Assembly: GCF_002741985.1 (NCBI RefSeq)
Contig: NZ_APHW01000002.1
Location: forward strand, 186,001-250,000
Direction of reading: 5' to 3'
DNA length: 64,000 nt
Origin: Vibrio rotiferianus CAIM 577 = LMG 21460
GTDB lineage: Bacteria; Pseudomonadota; Gammaproteobacteria; Enterobacterales; Vibrionaceae
Below the pieces are notes generated by a model. The model was not told the DNA's origin. It saw only the letters and a program-made list of their open reading frames with translations, and did not search any database. A program made the translations under genes and the position numbers. How positions within the stretch are numbered: position 1 is the stretch's first letter; each line of letters begins with the position of its first letter. This document shows positions 1 to 8,608 of the stretch, in pieces.

Positions 1-43
1 GCGTAATTTTGAGCGCACTAATTAGCTAGAAGGAATTACTACG

Positions 44-319
44 ATGACATACAAATATTACCTCAGAGAGCTTGTTGGCTTAGCCATTGTTGTTTCTGTG
101 GTGTTTGGAGTGTTGAGTGTTTTACTTGATTTATATGCGTTGATGGCATGGTGCGAACATCAAGACAGTATTGCTCATGTCTTTTTCCATGAATCATTCT
201 ACTTTATCGCTTTTCTTATCCCACCTTACTTCTTATGGAAGTTCATCAATCGCCCTGATTTGGTTTCAGCAGCGCAGCAGTACCAAGCGAGTAGGCTTGA
301 GTTAGAACGCTCATTATAA
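44..319 (+). CDS. small two-helix inner-membrane protein of unknown function
   Basis: A 91-residue protein that I do not recognise. It has two hydrophobic stretches that look like membrane helices, about residues 10-34 and 51-68, separated by a short histidine- and acid-containing loop. A charged tail follows (about 69-91). A good ribosome-binding sequence (AAGGA) lies nine bases before the ATG, which supports a real gene. It is transcribed towards tRNA-Ile2, which lies on the other strand, and a perfect hairpin separates the two. No catalytic motif is visible, so no function is offered. Confidence 0.6.
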   Translation: MTYKYYLRELVGLAIVVSVVFGVLSVLLDLYALMAWCEHQDSIAHVFFHESFYFIAFLIPPYFLWKFINRPDLVSAAQQYQASRLELERSL

Positions 320-340
320 AAGCGTTGTGGGCAGAAACGA

Positions 341-372
341 GAAAGGCTCGTAGATTTCTCTACGAGCCTTTC
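341..372 (-). terminator. hairpin terminator downstream of tRNA-Ile2
   Basis: A perfect 14-base inverted repeat with a four-base loop, directly downstream of the tRNA 3' end on the minus strand. The arms are GAAAGGCTCGTAGA and its complement. It may also end transcription of the small membrane protein gene from the other side, although the T-run is weak on both strands. Confidence 0.7.
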
Positions 373-378
373 AGAATA

Positions 379-454
379 TGGTGGCCCCTCCCAGACTTGA
401 ACTGGGGACCAATCGATTATGAGTCGACTGCTCTAACCACTGAGCTAAGGGGCC
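379..454 (-). tRNA. ileX: tRNA-Ile2 with CAU anticodon (AUA decoder)
   Basis: A complete 76-base tRNA on the minus strand, beginning GGCCCCTTAGCTCAG and ending in an encoded CCA. The acceptor stem pairs GGCCCC with GGGGCC. The anticodon loop is CTCATAA, giving anticodon CAU. The body closely matches the E. coli ileX tRNA as I remember it. In that family TilS converts the anticodon C to lysidine, so the tRNA reads AUA as isoleucine and not AUG as methionine. E. coli also carries ileX next to rpoD, which supports this call over elongator tRNA-Met. Confidence 0.92.
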
Positions 455-552
455 TTAATAGGTCAACGATTATAGGGGAAGCGTTGCAAGCTGTCTAGAC
501 ACTAGGTAGGGCAATTGCGCTTAGTTTTTATTCACTTAGCTTCACGGATAAT

Positions 553-581
553 AAAAAAGGTGACACTCGGTCACCTTTTTT
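553..581 (-). terminator. rho-independent terminator of the rpsU-yqeY-dnaG-rpoD operon
   Basis: A 12-base inverted repeat, AAAAAAGGTGAC with its complement, around a five-base loop. It lies 18 bases beyond the rpoD stop codon and ends in a T-run on the minus strand. Confidence 0.85.
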
Positions 582-598
582 GCTTTTAATCGTTGCGA

Positions 599-2460
599 TT
601 ACTCGTCTAGGAAGCTGCGCAGCGTTTCTGAGCGGCTTGGGTGACGTAGTTTACGTAGTGCTTTCGCTTCAATCTGACGAATACGTTCACGAGTAACGTC
701 GAACTGTTTACCAACCTCTTCTAGAGTGTGGTCAGTGTTCATATCGATACCAAAACGCATGCGAAGTACTTTTGCTTCACGAGGAGTTAGGCCTGCAAGA
801 ACGTCTTTTGTTGCACCTTTCAAGCTGGTCATTGTTGCTGAGTCTACTGGTAGCTCAAGCGTTGTATCCTCGATAAAGTCACCTAGATGCGAATCTTCGT
901 CGTCACCGATTGGTGTCTCCATAGAGATTGGCTCTTTAGCGATCTTCAGTACTTTACGGATCTTATCTTCTGGCATTTGCATACGCTCTGCCAGTTCTTC
1001 CGGTAGCGGCTCACGACCCATCTCTTGTAGCATTTGGCGAGAGATACGGTTTAGCTTGTTGATCGTTTCGATCATGTGCACCGGGATACGAATTGTACGT
1101 GCTTGGTCTGCGATTGAACGAGTGATTGCCTGACGGATCCACCACGTTGCGTAAGTCGAGAACTTATAACCACGACGGTATTCGAACTTATCTACCGCTT
1201 TCATCAGACCAATGTTACCTTCTTGGATAAGATCCAAGAACTGTAGACCACGGTTGGTGTATTTCTTAGCGATAGAAATTACTAGACGCAAGTTCGCTTC
1301 AACCATCTCTTTCTTAGCACGGCGAGCTTTCGCTTCACCGATAGACATACGACGGCTGATGTCTTTGATGTTTTGTACTGTCAGAGAGGTTTCATTCTCA
1401 ATCATCTTTAGTTTAGCGATTGAGCGGCGAATCTCTTCTTCGTTACGTTTAATCTTTTCAGCGTATGGCTTGTCAGAAGCTAAAACTTCATCTAGCCATG
1501 CATCTGTAGATTCATTACCAGTAAACAGTGCAATAAACGATTTCTTCGGCATTTTGCCGTATTCAACCGTTGACTTCATGATCAAGCGTTCTTGAGTACG
1601 AACACGATCCATAGAAGTACGCAGTTCGTTTACTAGGTGGTCAAACTGTTTTGGTGTCAGACGGAATTCTTTGAATACGTCTAGCATCAACTCGTTTGCA
1701 ACGGTCGCTTTCGGGCTTTCGTAGCCGTGTTCGTTGATTGCAAGTTGAAGGTTTTGGTAAGTGCTGCGTAGCTGGTTGAATTTCTCAAGCGCTAGCTCAG
1801 GGTCGATACCTACATCTTCTTCTGAATCATCATCGCTATCGTCGCCATCTTCGTCTTCATCAACGTCTTCTTCGTCTTCATCTTCTAGCTGAGATTCAGT
1901 TAGTTCAGAACCGATGTGTGTTGCTGTCGGAGCTGTCGTATCATCGGCGTCTGGATCAACAAAGCCAGAGATTAGGTCAGTAAGACGTAATTCTTCTGCT
2001 TGTACTTTATCAAACTGCTCAAGGATGTATGGGATAGTGCCTGGGTATTCAGCAACAGACGATTGAACTTGGTTAATACCTTCTTCAATACGTTTTGCGA
2101 TGTCGATTTCGCCTTCGCGAGTCAACAGCTCAACCGTACCCATTTCACGCATGTACATGCGCACTGGGTCAGTGGTTCGGCCGATTTCACTCTCTACGCT
2201 TGATAGCGCAGCAGCAGCAGCTTCAGCTGCATCTTCATCGGTAATGTTGTTGTCATCGTTCAGAGCTAGGTCATCAGCATCAGGAGCAGTCTCTACTACC
2301 TTGATACCCATGTCGTTAATCATCTGAATGATGTCTTCTACCTGTTCTGAATCTACGATTTCAGCAGGTAGGTGGTCATTTACTTCGGCGTAGGTCAGAT
2401 AGCTTGTTCCTTGCCTTTAATAACAAGTAATTTTAGCTGTGACTGCGGATTTTGATCCAT
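599..2460 (-). CDS. rpoD: RNA polymerase sigma-70 factor RpoD, with a one-base deletion near the N-terminus
   Basis: The primary housekeeping sigma factor, which directs core RNA polymerase to -35/-10 promoters. Regions 2 to 4 are intact: core-binding and -10 recognition motifs (for example [13 protein letters not shown]), and the C-terminal helix-turn-helix ending in RSFLDE. A long acidic tract sits near restored residues 193-216, in the non-conserved domain. The normal start is the ATG at 2460 ([12 protein letters not shown]). Reading from there, the frame runs into TGA after about 20 codons, at 2395-2397, because one G appears to be missing near 2400. Restoring it gives [13 protein letters not shown] and joins the rest, for about 620 residues (E. 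coli 613). As written, the uninterrupted frame begins only at an internal ATG at 2323. Because the gene is essential, a sequence error is most likely. It is the last gene of the operon. Confidence 0.9.
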
Positions 2461-2519
2461 AGACGGTATCCAACTTCGTAATCTGGTGAAGGAATCAGTA
2501 TGCGAAATGCAAACCACTT

Positions 2520-2548
2520 ACTATAACAAATTAAATTGTTGCTGACTA
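2520..2548 (-). promoter_or_regulatory. candidate internal promoter for rpoD
   Basis: On the minus strand TAGTCA and TATAGT are separated by 17 bases, about 60 bases before the rpoD start and just after dnaG. An internal rpoD promoter is known in the E. coli operon (within dnaG, heat-inducible). This one is a sequence match only. Confidence 0.35.
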
Positions 2549-2559
2549 ATTAAACAGGG

Positions 2560-4320
2560 TTACGCTTTTAAATCTAGCATAAGTGCTAGCAGCTCCCTTT
2601 TCTCTTCGGCTGATAAACCGACACTTCTTGCTTTGGCCTGCAGGTTTTCAATTTGCTTTTCTACGCACTGGGCAATTATTTTGTCCAGTGAGTCTAAAAA
2701 TATTTCTTCTTGGTTGTCCTCATCAAGTGGGATATCCCAACTCGCGAGACGAGACAGAAGGGCCTCATTTTGGCTATTTCGCCAATGCTCTAATAATTGG
2801 CCTGTGTTGATATGGGGATGTGCCTGACATTTATCAAGTACATCAACAAATAAACTTAGGCCTGGTATGGATAAATCTCTCACTGAGGAAAGATCCGGTA
2901 CCATTTGAGCATAGCTTGGATTCTGAATAAGTAGAGCGATTACCTCACGCATTGGAGTTCGTTTGATCTCTTTGTGCGGCTGAGGTCGAGTTTCGCTTGC
3001 TTTCTTACGTGGTTGGCGTAAGCGGTTATCAAAACCCGTGCGCTCATCAAGCAATTTTTCGAGTAACTCCTGAAAGTATGGATCAGGAATCTTGTCGATC
3101 AAGGCGCTAGCATAGGCACGTAGTGCCGACTTACCTTCATTGTTGCCCAAGTTAATTTGGTGCAATTCAATCAAGTTATCAAATAAGTAGCTTGATAATG
3201 GAGTTGCTTGCTCAATTTGTTGCTCGAAGGCCTGTTTGCCATATTTGCGAACATAGCTATCTGGGTCTTCGCCATCAGGTAAGAACAAGAACTTCAAGGT
3301 GTTACCCGTTTTTAGGTATTGAAGTGCATTTTCTAGCGCGCGCCATGCAGCTTCTTTACCTGCGCGGTCACCATCGTAGCAACACACTACGGTATTGGTC
3401 TGACGGAACAGCATTTGGATGTGATCGCCAGTTGTTGACGTGCCCAATGAAGCGACAGAGTAATCTACGCCATATTGCGCTAACGCGACAACATCCATAT
3501 AGCCTTCAACCACTAAAACTCGTGGTGGTTCACGATATGCCTGCAAAACTTCATAAAGGCCGTAAAGCTCTTTACCTTTATGAAAAATAGGCGTTTCTGG
3601 TGAGTTGAGGTATTTCGGAGTACCATCACCAAGTACACGGCCACCAAAGCCGATCACTCGACCACGACGGTCACGAATTGGGAACATAATACGACCACGG
3701 AAGCGGTCATAGCGGTTACCTTTATCGTTTTCAATCAACATGCCACCAGTAACCAGCATGTCTTGGTTGTCTTTATTCTGGCCGAAGTTCTTACGGACTA
3801 AGTCCCATTCATCCGCTACATAGCCGATGCCAAACTTCTGCACGATTTCGCCAGACAGTCCACGATCTTTTAGGTACTCAATCGCCACTTTGCTTGCTGG
3901 TTGCTTGAGTTGGTTACGATAGAATTGAGCAATACTGCCCATCAAATCGTAAAGGCTACGCTTTTCGCTGCTGCTTGCTTGAGGGCCAGAGTTAAATTGA
4001 CCACCGCCGCCGCTGCGCTGTTCGCGTGGCACATCCAAACCAAGATAAGACGCCAGCTCTTCAATCGCTTCGACAAACTCTAAGCGCTCGAACTCCATGA
4101 TAAAATCGATGGCATTGCCGTGCACGCCACAGCCAAAACAGTGATAAAACTGCTTTTCTTGGCTTACGCTAAATGATGGGGTCTTTTCATTGTGAAACGG
4201 GCAACAAGCACCGTAGTTTTTACCTTTTTTCTTAAGTTTCACGCGTGCGTCGATGATATCGACAATATCGAGTCGAGCTAGGAGGTCATCAATAAAACTG
4301 CGAGGGATGTGTCCAGCCAT
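2560..4320 (-). CDS. dnaG: DNA primase DnaG
   Basis: Makes the RNA primers for leading- and lagging-strand replication. The protein has 586 residues (E. coli 581). The N-terminal zinc finger shows the CHC2 ligands Cys40, His43, Cys61 and Cys64. A TOPRIM catalytic core follows (motif VVEGYMDVVAL), then a DnaB helicase-binding C-terminal domain. The chosen ATG at 4320 gives the typical N-terminus MAGHIPRSFIDD. A TTG four codons upstream is also in frame but less likely. It lies between yqeY and rpoD, with a stable hairpin before it that may lower its expression relative to rpsU. Confidence 0.97.
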   Translation of the reverse strand: MAGHIPRSFIDDLLARLDIVDIIDARVKLKKKGKNYGACCPFHNEKTPSFSVSQEKQFYHCFGCGVHGNAIDFIMEFERLEFVEAIEELASYLGLDVPREQRSGGGGQFNSGPQASSSEKRSLYDLMGSIAQFYRNQLKQPASKVAIEYLKDRGLSGEIVQKFGIGYVADEWDLVRKNFGQNKDNQDMLVTGGMLIENDKGNRYDRFRGRIMFPIRDRRGRVIGFGGRVLGDGTPKYLNSPETPIFHKGKELYGLYEVLQAYREPPRVLVVEGYMDVVALAQYGVDYSVASLGTSTTGDHIQMLFRQTNTVVCCYDGDRAGKEAAWRALENALQYLKTGNTLKFLFLPDGEDPDSYVRKYGKQAFEQQIEQATPLSSYLFDNLIELHQINLGNNEGKSALRAYASALIDKIPDPYFQELLEKLLDERTGFDNRLRQPRKKASETRPQPHKEIKRTPMREVIALLIQNPSYAQMVPDLSSVRDLSIPGLSLFVDVLDKCQAHPHINTGQLLEHWRNSQNEALLSRLASWDIPLDEDNQEEIFLDSLDKIIAQCVEKQIENLQAKARSVGLSAEEKRELLALMLDLKA

Positions 4321-4417
4321 AAAACCTAACAAAAAAAGAAAATCATGATTGGTATGAATGGATTACAGGAAAAAGCATGGGCACTGCTTTTTGTTATTCC
4401 ATTCTGCCAGATACAAA

Positions 4418-4450
4418 CAAGCCGTGCGTTCCAAAGGATAGCACGGCTTG
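4418..4450 (-). terminator. hairpin between yqeY and dnaG, possible partial terminator
   Basis: A perfect 10-base inverted repeat, CAAGCCGTGC with its complement, and a 13-base loop, in the gap between yqeY and dnaG. It is followed on the minus strand by TTTGTATC. In E. coli a partial terminator between rpsU and dnaG keeps primase low. This hairpin could play that role here. Confidence 0.6.
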
Positions 4451-4468
4451 CTGCAATTGGGTGGGGTA

Positions 4469-4912
4469 TTAAGCCAATTTAGCGCGAACTAGACCGCTTA
4501 CTTTACCCATATCTGCACGCCCTTGAATTTGCGGTTTCAGAACGCCCATTACTTTGCCCATGTCTTGCATGCCAGCTGCACCAGATTCAGCAATTGCACT
4601 CTCAATAAGAGCTGCAACTTCTTCGTCTGTCAGCGGTTGAGGCATAAAGTCCTCAAGAACGGTAATTTCAGCTTGTTCCGCATCAGCAAGATCTTGACGA
4701 CCCGCTGCTTCAAATTGCGTTACAGAATCGCGACGTTGTTTAACCATCTTGGTCAATACAGCAAGGATGTCGTCGTCGCCCAGAGTGATCTGTTCGTCAA
4801 CTTCACGTTGCTTAATTGCTGATAGAGCTAAACGAATAGTACCAAGGCGCAATTTGTCCTTGGCTTTCATCGCTAATTTTTGCTCTTCTTTGAGTTTATC
4901 AATCAGAGCCAT
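4469..4912 (-). CDS. yqeY: GatB/YqeY-domain protein YqeY
   Basis: A 147-residue protein of the YqeY family, which resembles the C-terminal tRNA-binding tail domain of the GatB subunit of the Asp/Glu-tRNA amidotransferase. The helical, charge-rich N-terminus (ALIDKLKEEQKLAMKAKDK) and the C-terminal segment with MGKVMGVLKP and DMGKVSGLVRAKL are typical. Its molecular role is not established. It lies 28 bases after rpsU and before dnaG, so it is probably cotranscribed with rpsU. E. coli K-12 lacks it at this site. Confidence 0.9.
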   Translation of the reverse strand: MALIDKLKEEQKLAMKAKDKLRLGTIRLALSAIKQREVDEQITLGDDDILAVLTKMVKQRRDSVTQFEAAGRQDLADAEQAEITVLEDFMPQPLTDEEVAALIESAIAESGAAGMQDMGKVMGVLKPQIQGRADMGKVSGLVRAKLA

Positions 4913-4940
4913 AACTAAATTCCTTTCCGGAGCTCAGTTA

Positions 4941-5156
4941 TTAGTACAGGCGAACGCGACGAGCGTTTTCGCGAGCTAGCTTCTTAGCGTGACGCTTTTG
5001 AGCTGCTGCTTTAGCGCGTTTGCGAACTGTAGTTGGTTTTTCGTAGTGCTCACGACGACGCACTTCAGAAAGGATACCTGCTTTTTCGCAAGAGCGCTTG
5101 AAACGACGTAGAGCAACGTCGAACGGTTCGTTTTCACGTACTTTAACTACTGGCAT
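4941..5156 (-). CDS. rpsU: 30S ribosomal protein S21
   Basis: A 71-residue, highly basic protein that matches S21 along its whole length (start [20 protein letters not shown], end [11 protein letters not shown]). S21 sits on the small-subunit platform and helps the 30S subunit pair with mRNA during initiation. It is the first gene of the rpsU-yqeY-dnaG-rpoD operon. An AGGTGAAAGG ribosome-binding sequence lies just before the ATG. It is transcribed divergently from tsaD. Confidence 0.98.
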
Positions 5157-5254
5157 ATGCCTTTCACCTCAGGGGTTATTCGTTAACGCTGGAATTTAAT
5201 GAACCAAATCACAATTGTTTGGTCAGTTACCAGCTTGATCAAAAATGGTGCGGA

Positions 5255-5284
5255 ATTTTAATCCGATCAACACAGCTTTGTAAA
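5255..5284 (-). promoter_or_regulatory. candidate promoter of the rpsU operon
   Basis: On the minus strand TTTACA and TAAAAT are separated by 18 bases, which would start the message about 90 bases before rpsU. No clear LexA box (CTGT-N8-ACAG) was found in the intergenic region, although E. coli has one here. Confidence 0.45.
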
Positions 5285-5385
5285 GCCTTTTATCGCTTAT
5301 TGTCTGTACAAAATTTGTTTGAAGCATCAAGCAGGGTAATATGACGCCCAAATTTCCTCTATATAGAAAGCATACTGAGATAACC

Positions 5386-6402
5386 ATGCGCATTATTGGT
5401 ATTGAAACCTCTTGTGACGAGACTGGCATCGCGATTTATGACGATGAAAAAGGTCTTTTATCACACAAGCTTTACAGCCAAGTAAAACTTCACGCAGATT
5501 ATGGCGGCGTGGTGCCTGAGTTGGCTTCACGTGACCATGTTAAGAAAACCATCCCTCTTATCAAAGAGGCGCTGAAAGAAGCAAATTTGACTTCTAAAGA
5601 CATCGACGGTGTAGCATACACAGCAGGCCCTGGTTTGGTGGGTGCACTGCTTGTTGGTGCAACTATTGGTCGCAGTATTGCTTACGCTTGGGGTGTGCCA
5701 GCGGTGCCAGTTCACCATATGGAAGGTCACCTATTAGCGCCTATGTTAGAAGATAATCCACCACCGTTCCCATTTGTGGCGGTATTGGTATCGGGCGGCC
5801 ACTCAATGATGGTGGAAGTGAAAGGCATCGGAGAGTACAAAATCCTAGGTGAGTCTATTGATGACGCTGCGGGTGAAGCATTCGATAAGACGGCGAAACT
5901 AATGGGCTTGGATTACCCTGGTGGCCCACTATTATCTAAGCTGGCAGAAAAAGGCACGCCGGGTCGCTTTAAATTCCCACGTCCTATGACCAACGTACCT
6001 GGCTTGGACATGAGTTTCTCTGGTTTGAAAACTTTTACTGCGAATACTATAGCTGCAAATGGTGATGATGAACAAACGCGTGCAGATATTGCTTTAGCAT
6101 TTGAAGAAGCGGTATGCGCTACTCTAGCAATCAAATGTAAACGTGCATTAGAGCAAACGGGTATGAAGCGCATCGTTATTGCCGGTGGTGTAAGTGCTAA
6201 CCGTCGTTTACGTGCAGAGCTAGAAAAACTCGCGAAGAAAGTAGGCGGTGAGGTTTACTACCCTCGTACTGAGTTTTGTACCGACAACGGTGCGATGATT
6301 GCTTATGCAGGTATGCAGCGCCTTAAAAATGGCGAAGTATCAGATATGGCAGTAGAAGCGCGTCCACGTTGGCCAATTGATCAGTTAACACCAATCGCTT
6401 AA
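5386..6402 (+). CDS. tsaD: tRNA threonylcarbamoyladenosine transferase TsaD
   Basis: Transfers the threonylcarbamoyl group to A37 of tRNAs that read ANN codons, working with TsaB and TsaE. The protein has 338 residues (E. coli 337). The ASKHA-fold start [14 protein letters not shown], the metal ligands His111 and His115 in HMEGH, and the C-terminal [13 protein letters not shown] motif are present. The ATG at 5386 is chosen over an in-frame ATG 45 bases upstream because it gives the family N-terminus. The rpsU operon is divergent, as in E. coli. Confidence 0.97.
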   Translation: MRIIGIETSCDETGIAIYDDEKGLLSHKLYSQVKLHADYGGVVPELASRDHVKKTIPLIKEALKEANLTSKDIDGVAYTAGPGLVGALLVGATIGRSIAYAWGVPAVPVHHMEGHLLAPMLEDNPPPFPFVAVLVSGGHSMMVEVKGIGEYKILGESIDDAAGEAFDKTAKLMGLDYPGGPLLSKLAEKGTPGRFKFPRPMTNVPGLDMSFSGLKTFTANTIAANGDDEQTRADIALAFEEAVCATLAIKCKRALEQTGMKRIVIAGGVSANRRLRAELEKLAKKVGGEVYYPRTEFCTDNGAMIAYAGMQRLKNGEVSDMAVEARPRWPIDQLTPIA

Positions 6403-6443
6403 TCAAACTTTTGAGTAAAGGTTTGAAATAGATATAAGCCAAT

Positions 6444-6475
6444 AAAGGTCTCTGCTTATCAGAGGCCTTTCTTTT
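6444..6475 (+). terminator. terminator of tsaD
   Basis: AAAGGTCTCTG and CAGAGGCCTTT form an 11-base stem with one G-T pair and a five-base loop. The sequence CTTTTT follows on the plus strand. Confidence 0.75.
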
Positions 6476-6580
6476 TAGCTATTTGGCTGAAAAATATCAT
6501 GAAGGGCATCGACTGATGGGAGCAGTTCTGTTTCTTTTCAGTGATAGGATAGTGCGCAAGAATAATAAATGGATATAACA

Positions 6581-7398
6581 ATGAACAAGTTTGAAATTGA
6601 AGGCCAGCAACTTGCTTACCTCGATAAGGGGGAAGGCCCAGTTTTGCTATTTGGTCACAGCTACCTGTGGGATTGCCAAATGTGGGCACCACAAATTGAA
6701 GTGTTGAGCCAATCTTACCGCTGTATTGTGCCAGACCTTTGGGCACACGGTGAGTCGGATGCTGCACCCGCTTCAACACGATCTTTGGTGGATTACGCTC
6801 AACATATGCTGGCGTTGATGGATCATTTAGAGATCGAGCAGTTTTCTATTGTGGGCTTATCAGTGGGCGGTATGTGGGGGGGGCTGAGCTTACTGCTCAA
6901 GCACCGCAGCGCGTGAAATCACTAGTTTTGATGGATACATTCATTGGTCTAGAGCCAGAAGTGACGCACAAAAAGTACTTTGCAATGCTAGATACTATTA
7001 GCCAAGTTCAAGCCGTGCCAGCTCCGATTGTTGAAGCCGTAACACCGCTGTTCTTTGCCAACAATGCCGAGCAAGTGAATCCGGAGTTGGTGGCTTCATT
7101 CAAACACAGCTTAGCAGCATTGCAAGGTGAGCGCGCAGTCGAAGTGGCTCGTGTTGGGCGTATGGTGTTTGGCCGTCGTGATGTGATTGAAGATTCTGAA
7201 ATGTTCGCATTGCCAACTTTGATTGCGGTTGGTCGTGAGGATAAGCCACGTCCGGTCTTTGAATCTTACTTAATGAATGATTGCATTACGGGCAGTGAGT
7301 TAGTGGAGATTCCCGAAGCGGGGCATATTAGTTCTCTGGAGCAGCCAGCTTTTGTGAACCAAATGCTATTGAGCTTTTTAAACAAAGTACACGCATAG
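6581..7398 (+). pseudogene. alpha/beta-fold hydrolase, frameshifted at a run of eight G
   Basis: An alpha/beta hydrolase of about 272 residues once the frame is restored. Before the break it shows the oxyanion region LLFGHSYLW, the HGES motif and the nucleophile elbow GLSVGGMWG with Ser94. After the break it continues in another frame with AELTAQAPQRVKSLVLMDTF and ends with the likely catalytic His in GHISSLEQP. The frames join at the G-run 6876-6883: one G more, or two fewer, restores one protein. The ATG at 6581 is preceded by GGAT at good spacing. An in-frame ATG at 6569 is the alternative. The substrate is unknown. The break may be a sequence error, a mutation or slippage. Confidence 0.8.
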
Positions 7399-7423
7399 TT
7401 CAGCTATCAGCGGCTCAAGACGA

Positions 7424-7448
7424 AAAACTCGGCATTAGGCCGAGTTTT
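7424..7448. terminator. bidirectional terminator between the hydrolase gene and plsY
   Basis: AAAACTCGGC, a five-base loop and GCCGAGTTTT, with A- and T-runs on both sides. It overlaps the last codons of plsY, so the convergent genes share it. Confidence 0.8.
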
Positions 7449-8046
7449 TTTCTGCTAATTTTTTCTCACCGATTTTAGGTTCCTCTCCTGATAAGAGGCG
7501 ACGAATGTTCTGATGGTGCTTAAGTACGATTAAGCAACAGAGCATAGCTACGGGGAGAGTATATTGCGGTTTAAACATCCAAGCATAGAAGGGGGTTACC
7601 AATACCGTGACGAGAGCCGCCAGAGAAGAATAACGAAACAGAATGGCTACTGAGAGCCAAGTCAGCATCACGAGTCCTGTCAGATCTAAACCTATCGGGG
7701 CTATCGCACCAAGTGCTGTTGCGACGCCTTTTCCACCTTTAAAATGGAAGAAGATCGGATACATGTGACCAAGACACGCTGCAATAGCGACTACGCCAAG
7801 AATGATAGGATCGATACCAAGAAAGTACCCGCTCCAGACGGGGATGGTACCTTTTAGCATGTCACATAATAAAACTGCTGCTGCTGCTCCTTTACCTCCA
7901 ATCCTTAATACATTGGTGGCTCCGGGGTTATTTGACCCTACATCCCTTGGGTCTGGCAATTTAAGCAGACGACAAATCAGCACCGCACTAGAGATTGACC
8001 CCAGTAAATAGGCTGCCATCGTCATTATCAGTGCCAGTGCGTCCAT
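7435..8046 (-). CDS. plsY: acyl-phosphate:glycerol-3-phosphate acyltransferase PlsY
   Basis: An inner-membrane enzyme that puts the first acyl chain on glycerol-3-phosphate using acyl phosphate, which starts phospholipid synthesis. The protein has 203 residues, with several hydrophobic helices. The PlsY motifs are visible: [17 protein letters not shown] near the N-terminus and the glycine-rich [12 protein letters not shown] near the middle. It is transcribed divergently from folB, the same arrangement as in E. coli (ygiH and folB). Confidence 0.95.
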   Translation of the reverse strand: MDALALIMTMAAYLLGSISSAVLICRLLKLPDPRDVGSNNPGATNVLRIGGKGAAAAVLLCDMLKGTIPVWSGYFLGIDPIILGVVAIAACLGHMYPIFFHFKGGKGVATALGAIAPIGLDLTGLVMLTWLSVAILFRYSSLAALVTVLVTPFYAWMFKPQYTLPVAMLCCLIVLKHHQNIRRLLSGEEPKIGEKKLAEKNSA

Positions 8047-8144
8047 AGAAGTCCTTGATGGATTGGAATTTAATGCTCATATCCCCGGTTGTTGGTATCA
8101 TACCGCGAATTTACATATTGCAAAAATACTCTCTGCGATTGAAC

Positions 8145-8172
8145 TTGCATTGTGTCATGTTCTGTATATAAA
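8145..8172 (+). promoter_or_regulatory. candidate promoter of folB-folK
   Basis: TTGCAT and TATAAA are separated by 16 bases in the plsY-folB divergent region, about 77 bases before the folB start. Confidence 0.4.
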
Positions 8173-8248
8173 GAATTCTCGCAGATAGCTAATTTTACGA
8201 TCAAAACCCTTCAGTCGGGTATCCGACCTCTGCAATAAAGGACAGAAG

Positions 8249-8608
8249 ATGGCTCTGGATAAAGTATTTATTGAACAGTTAGAAGTAATCACCACTATCG
8301 GTGTATACGATTGGGAGCAGCAGATTAAGCAAAAACTGGTTCTCGATATCGAAATGGCACACGACAACAAACCGGCGGGCAAAAGTGATGATGTTCAAGA
8401 TGCGTTAGATTACTCTCAAGTGAGTGAAGCGGTATTGAGTCACATCGAAAATGGTCGCTTTTTGTTAGTTGAGCGTGTTGCAGAAGAGGTCGCAGAGCTA
8501 ATTATGCAACGCTTCTCCGTGCCTTGGGTAAAAATTCGTTTGGCAAAACCAGGCGCAGTTCCTCAAGCTCGTGCTGTTGGTGTGGTCATTGAGCGAGGCG
8601 CCGCATGA
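8249..8608 (+). CDS. folB: dihydroneopterin aldolase FolB
   Basis: Cleaves dihydroneopterin to 6-hydroxymethyl-dihydropterin and glycolaldehyde in folate synthesis. The protein has 119 residues, normal for the family. It begins with the DKVFIEQLEVITTIGVYDWEQ segment, in which the conserved Gly-Val-Tyr and Glu are present, and ends with a KPGAVPQA turn typical of FolB. An AAAGGACAG ribosome-binding sequence precedes the ATG. It overlaps folK by four bases (ATGA), so the next two folate steps are translationally coupled. Confidence 0.95.
   Translation: MALDKVFIEQLEVITTIGVYDWEQQIKQKLVLDIEMAHDNKPAGKSDDVQDALDYSQVSEAVLSHIENGRFLLVERVAEEVAELIMQRFSVPWVKIRLAKPGAVPQARAVGVVIERGAA

Noticed and set aside
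5157..5385. LexA box in the rpsU-tsaD intergenic region
   Set aside because: The CTGT at 5305-5308 is not followed by ACAG at the right spacing, so no SOS box is claimed.
5223..5429. Minus-strand open frame overlapping the start of tsaD
   Set aside because: It covers the divergent promoter region and the tsaD N-terminus. No protein signature.
7424..7448. Treating the repeat at the plsY 3' end as an attachment site
   Set aside because: It is an ordinary hairpin with T-runs shared by two convergent genes.
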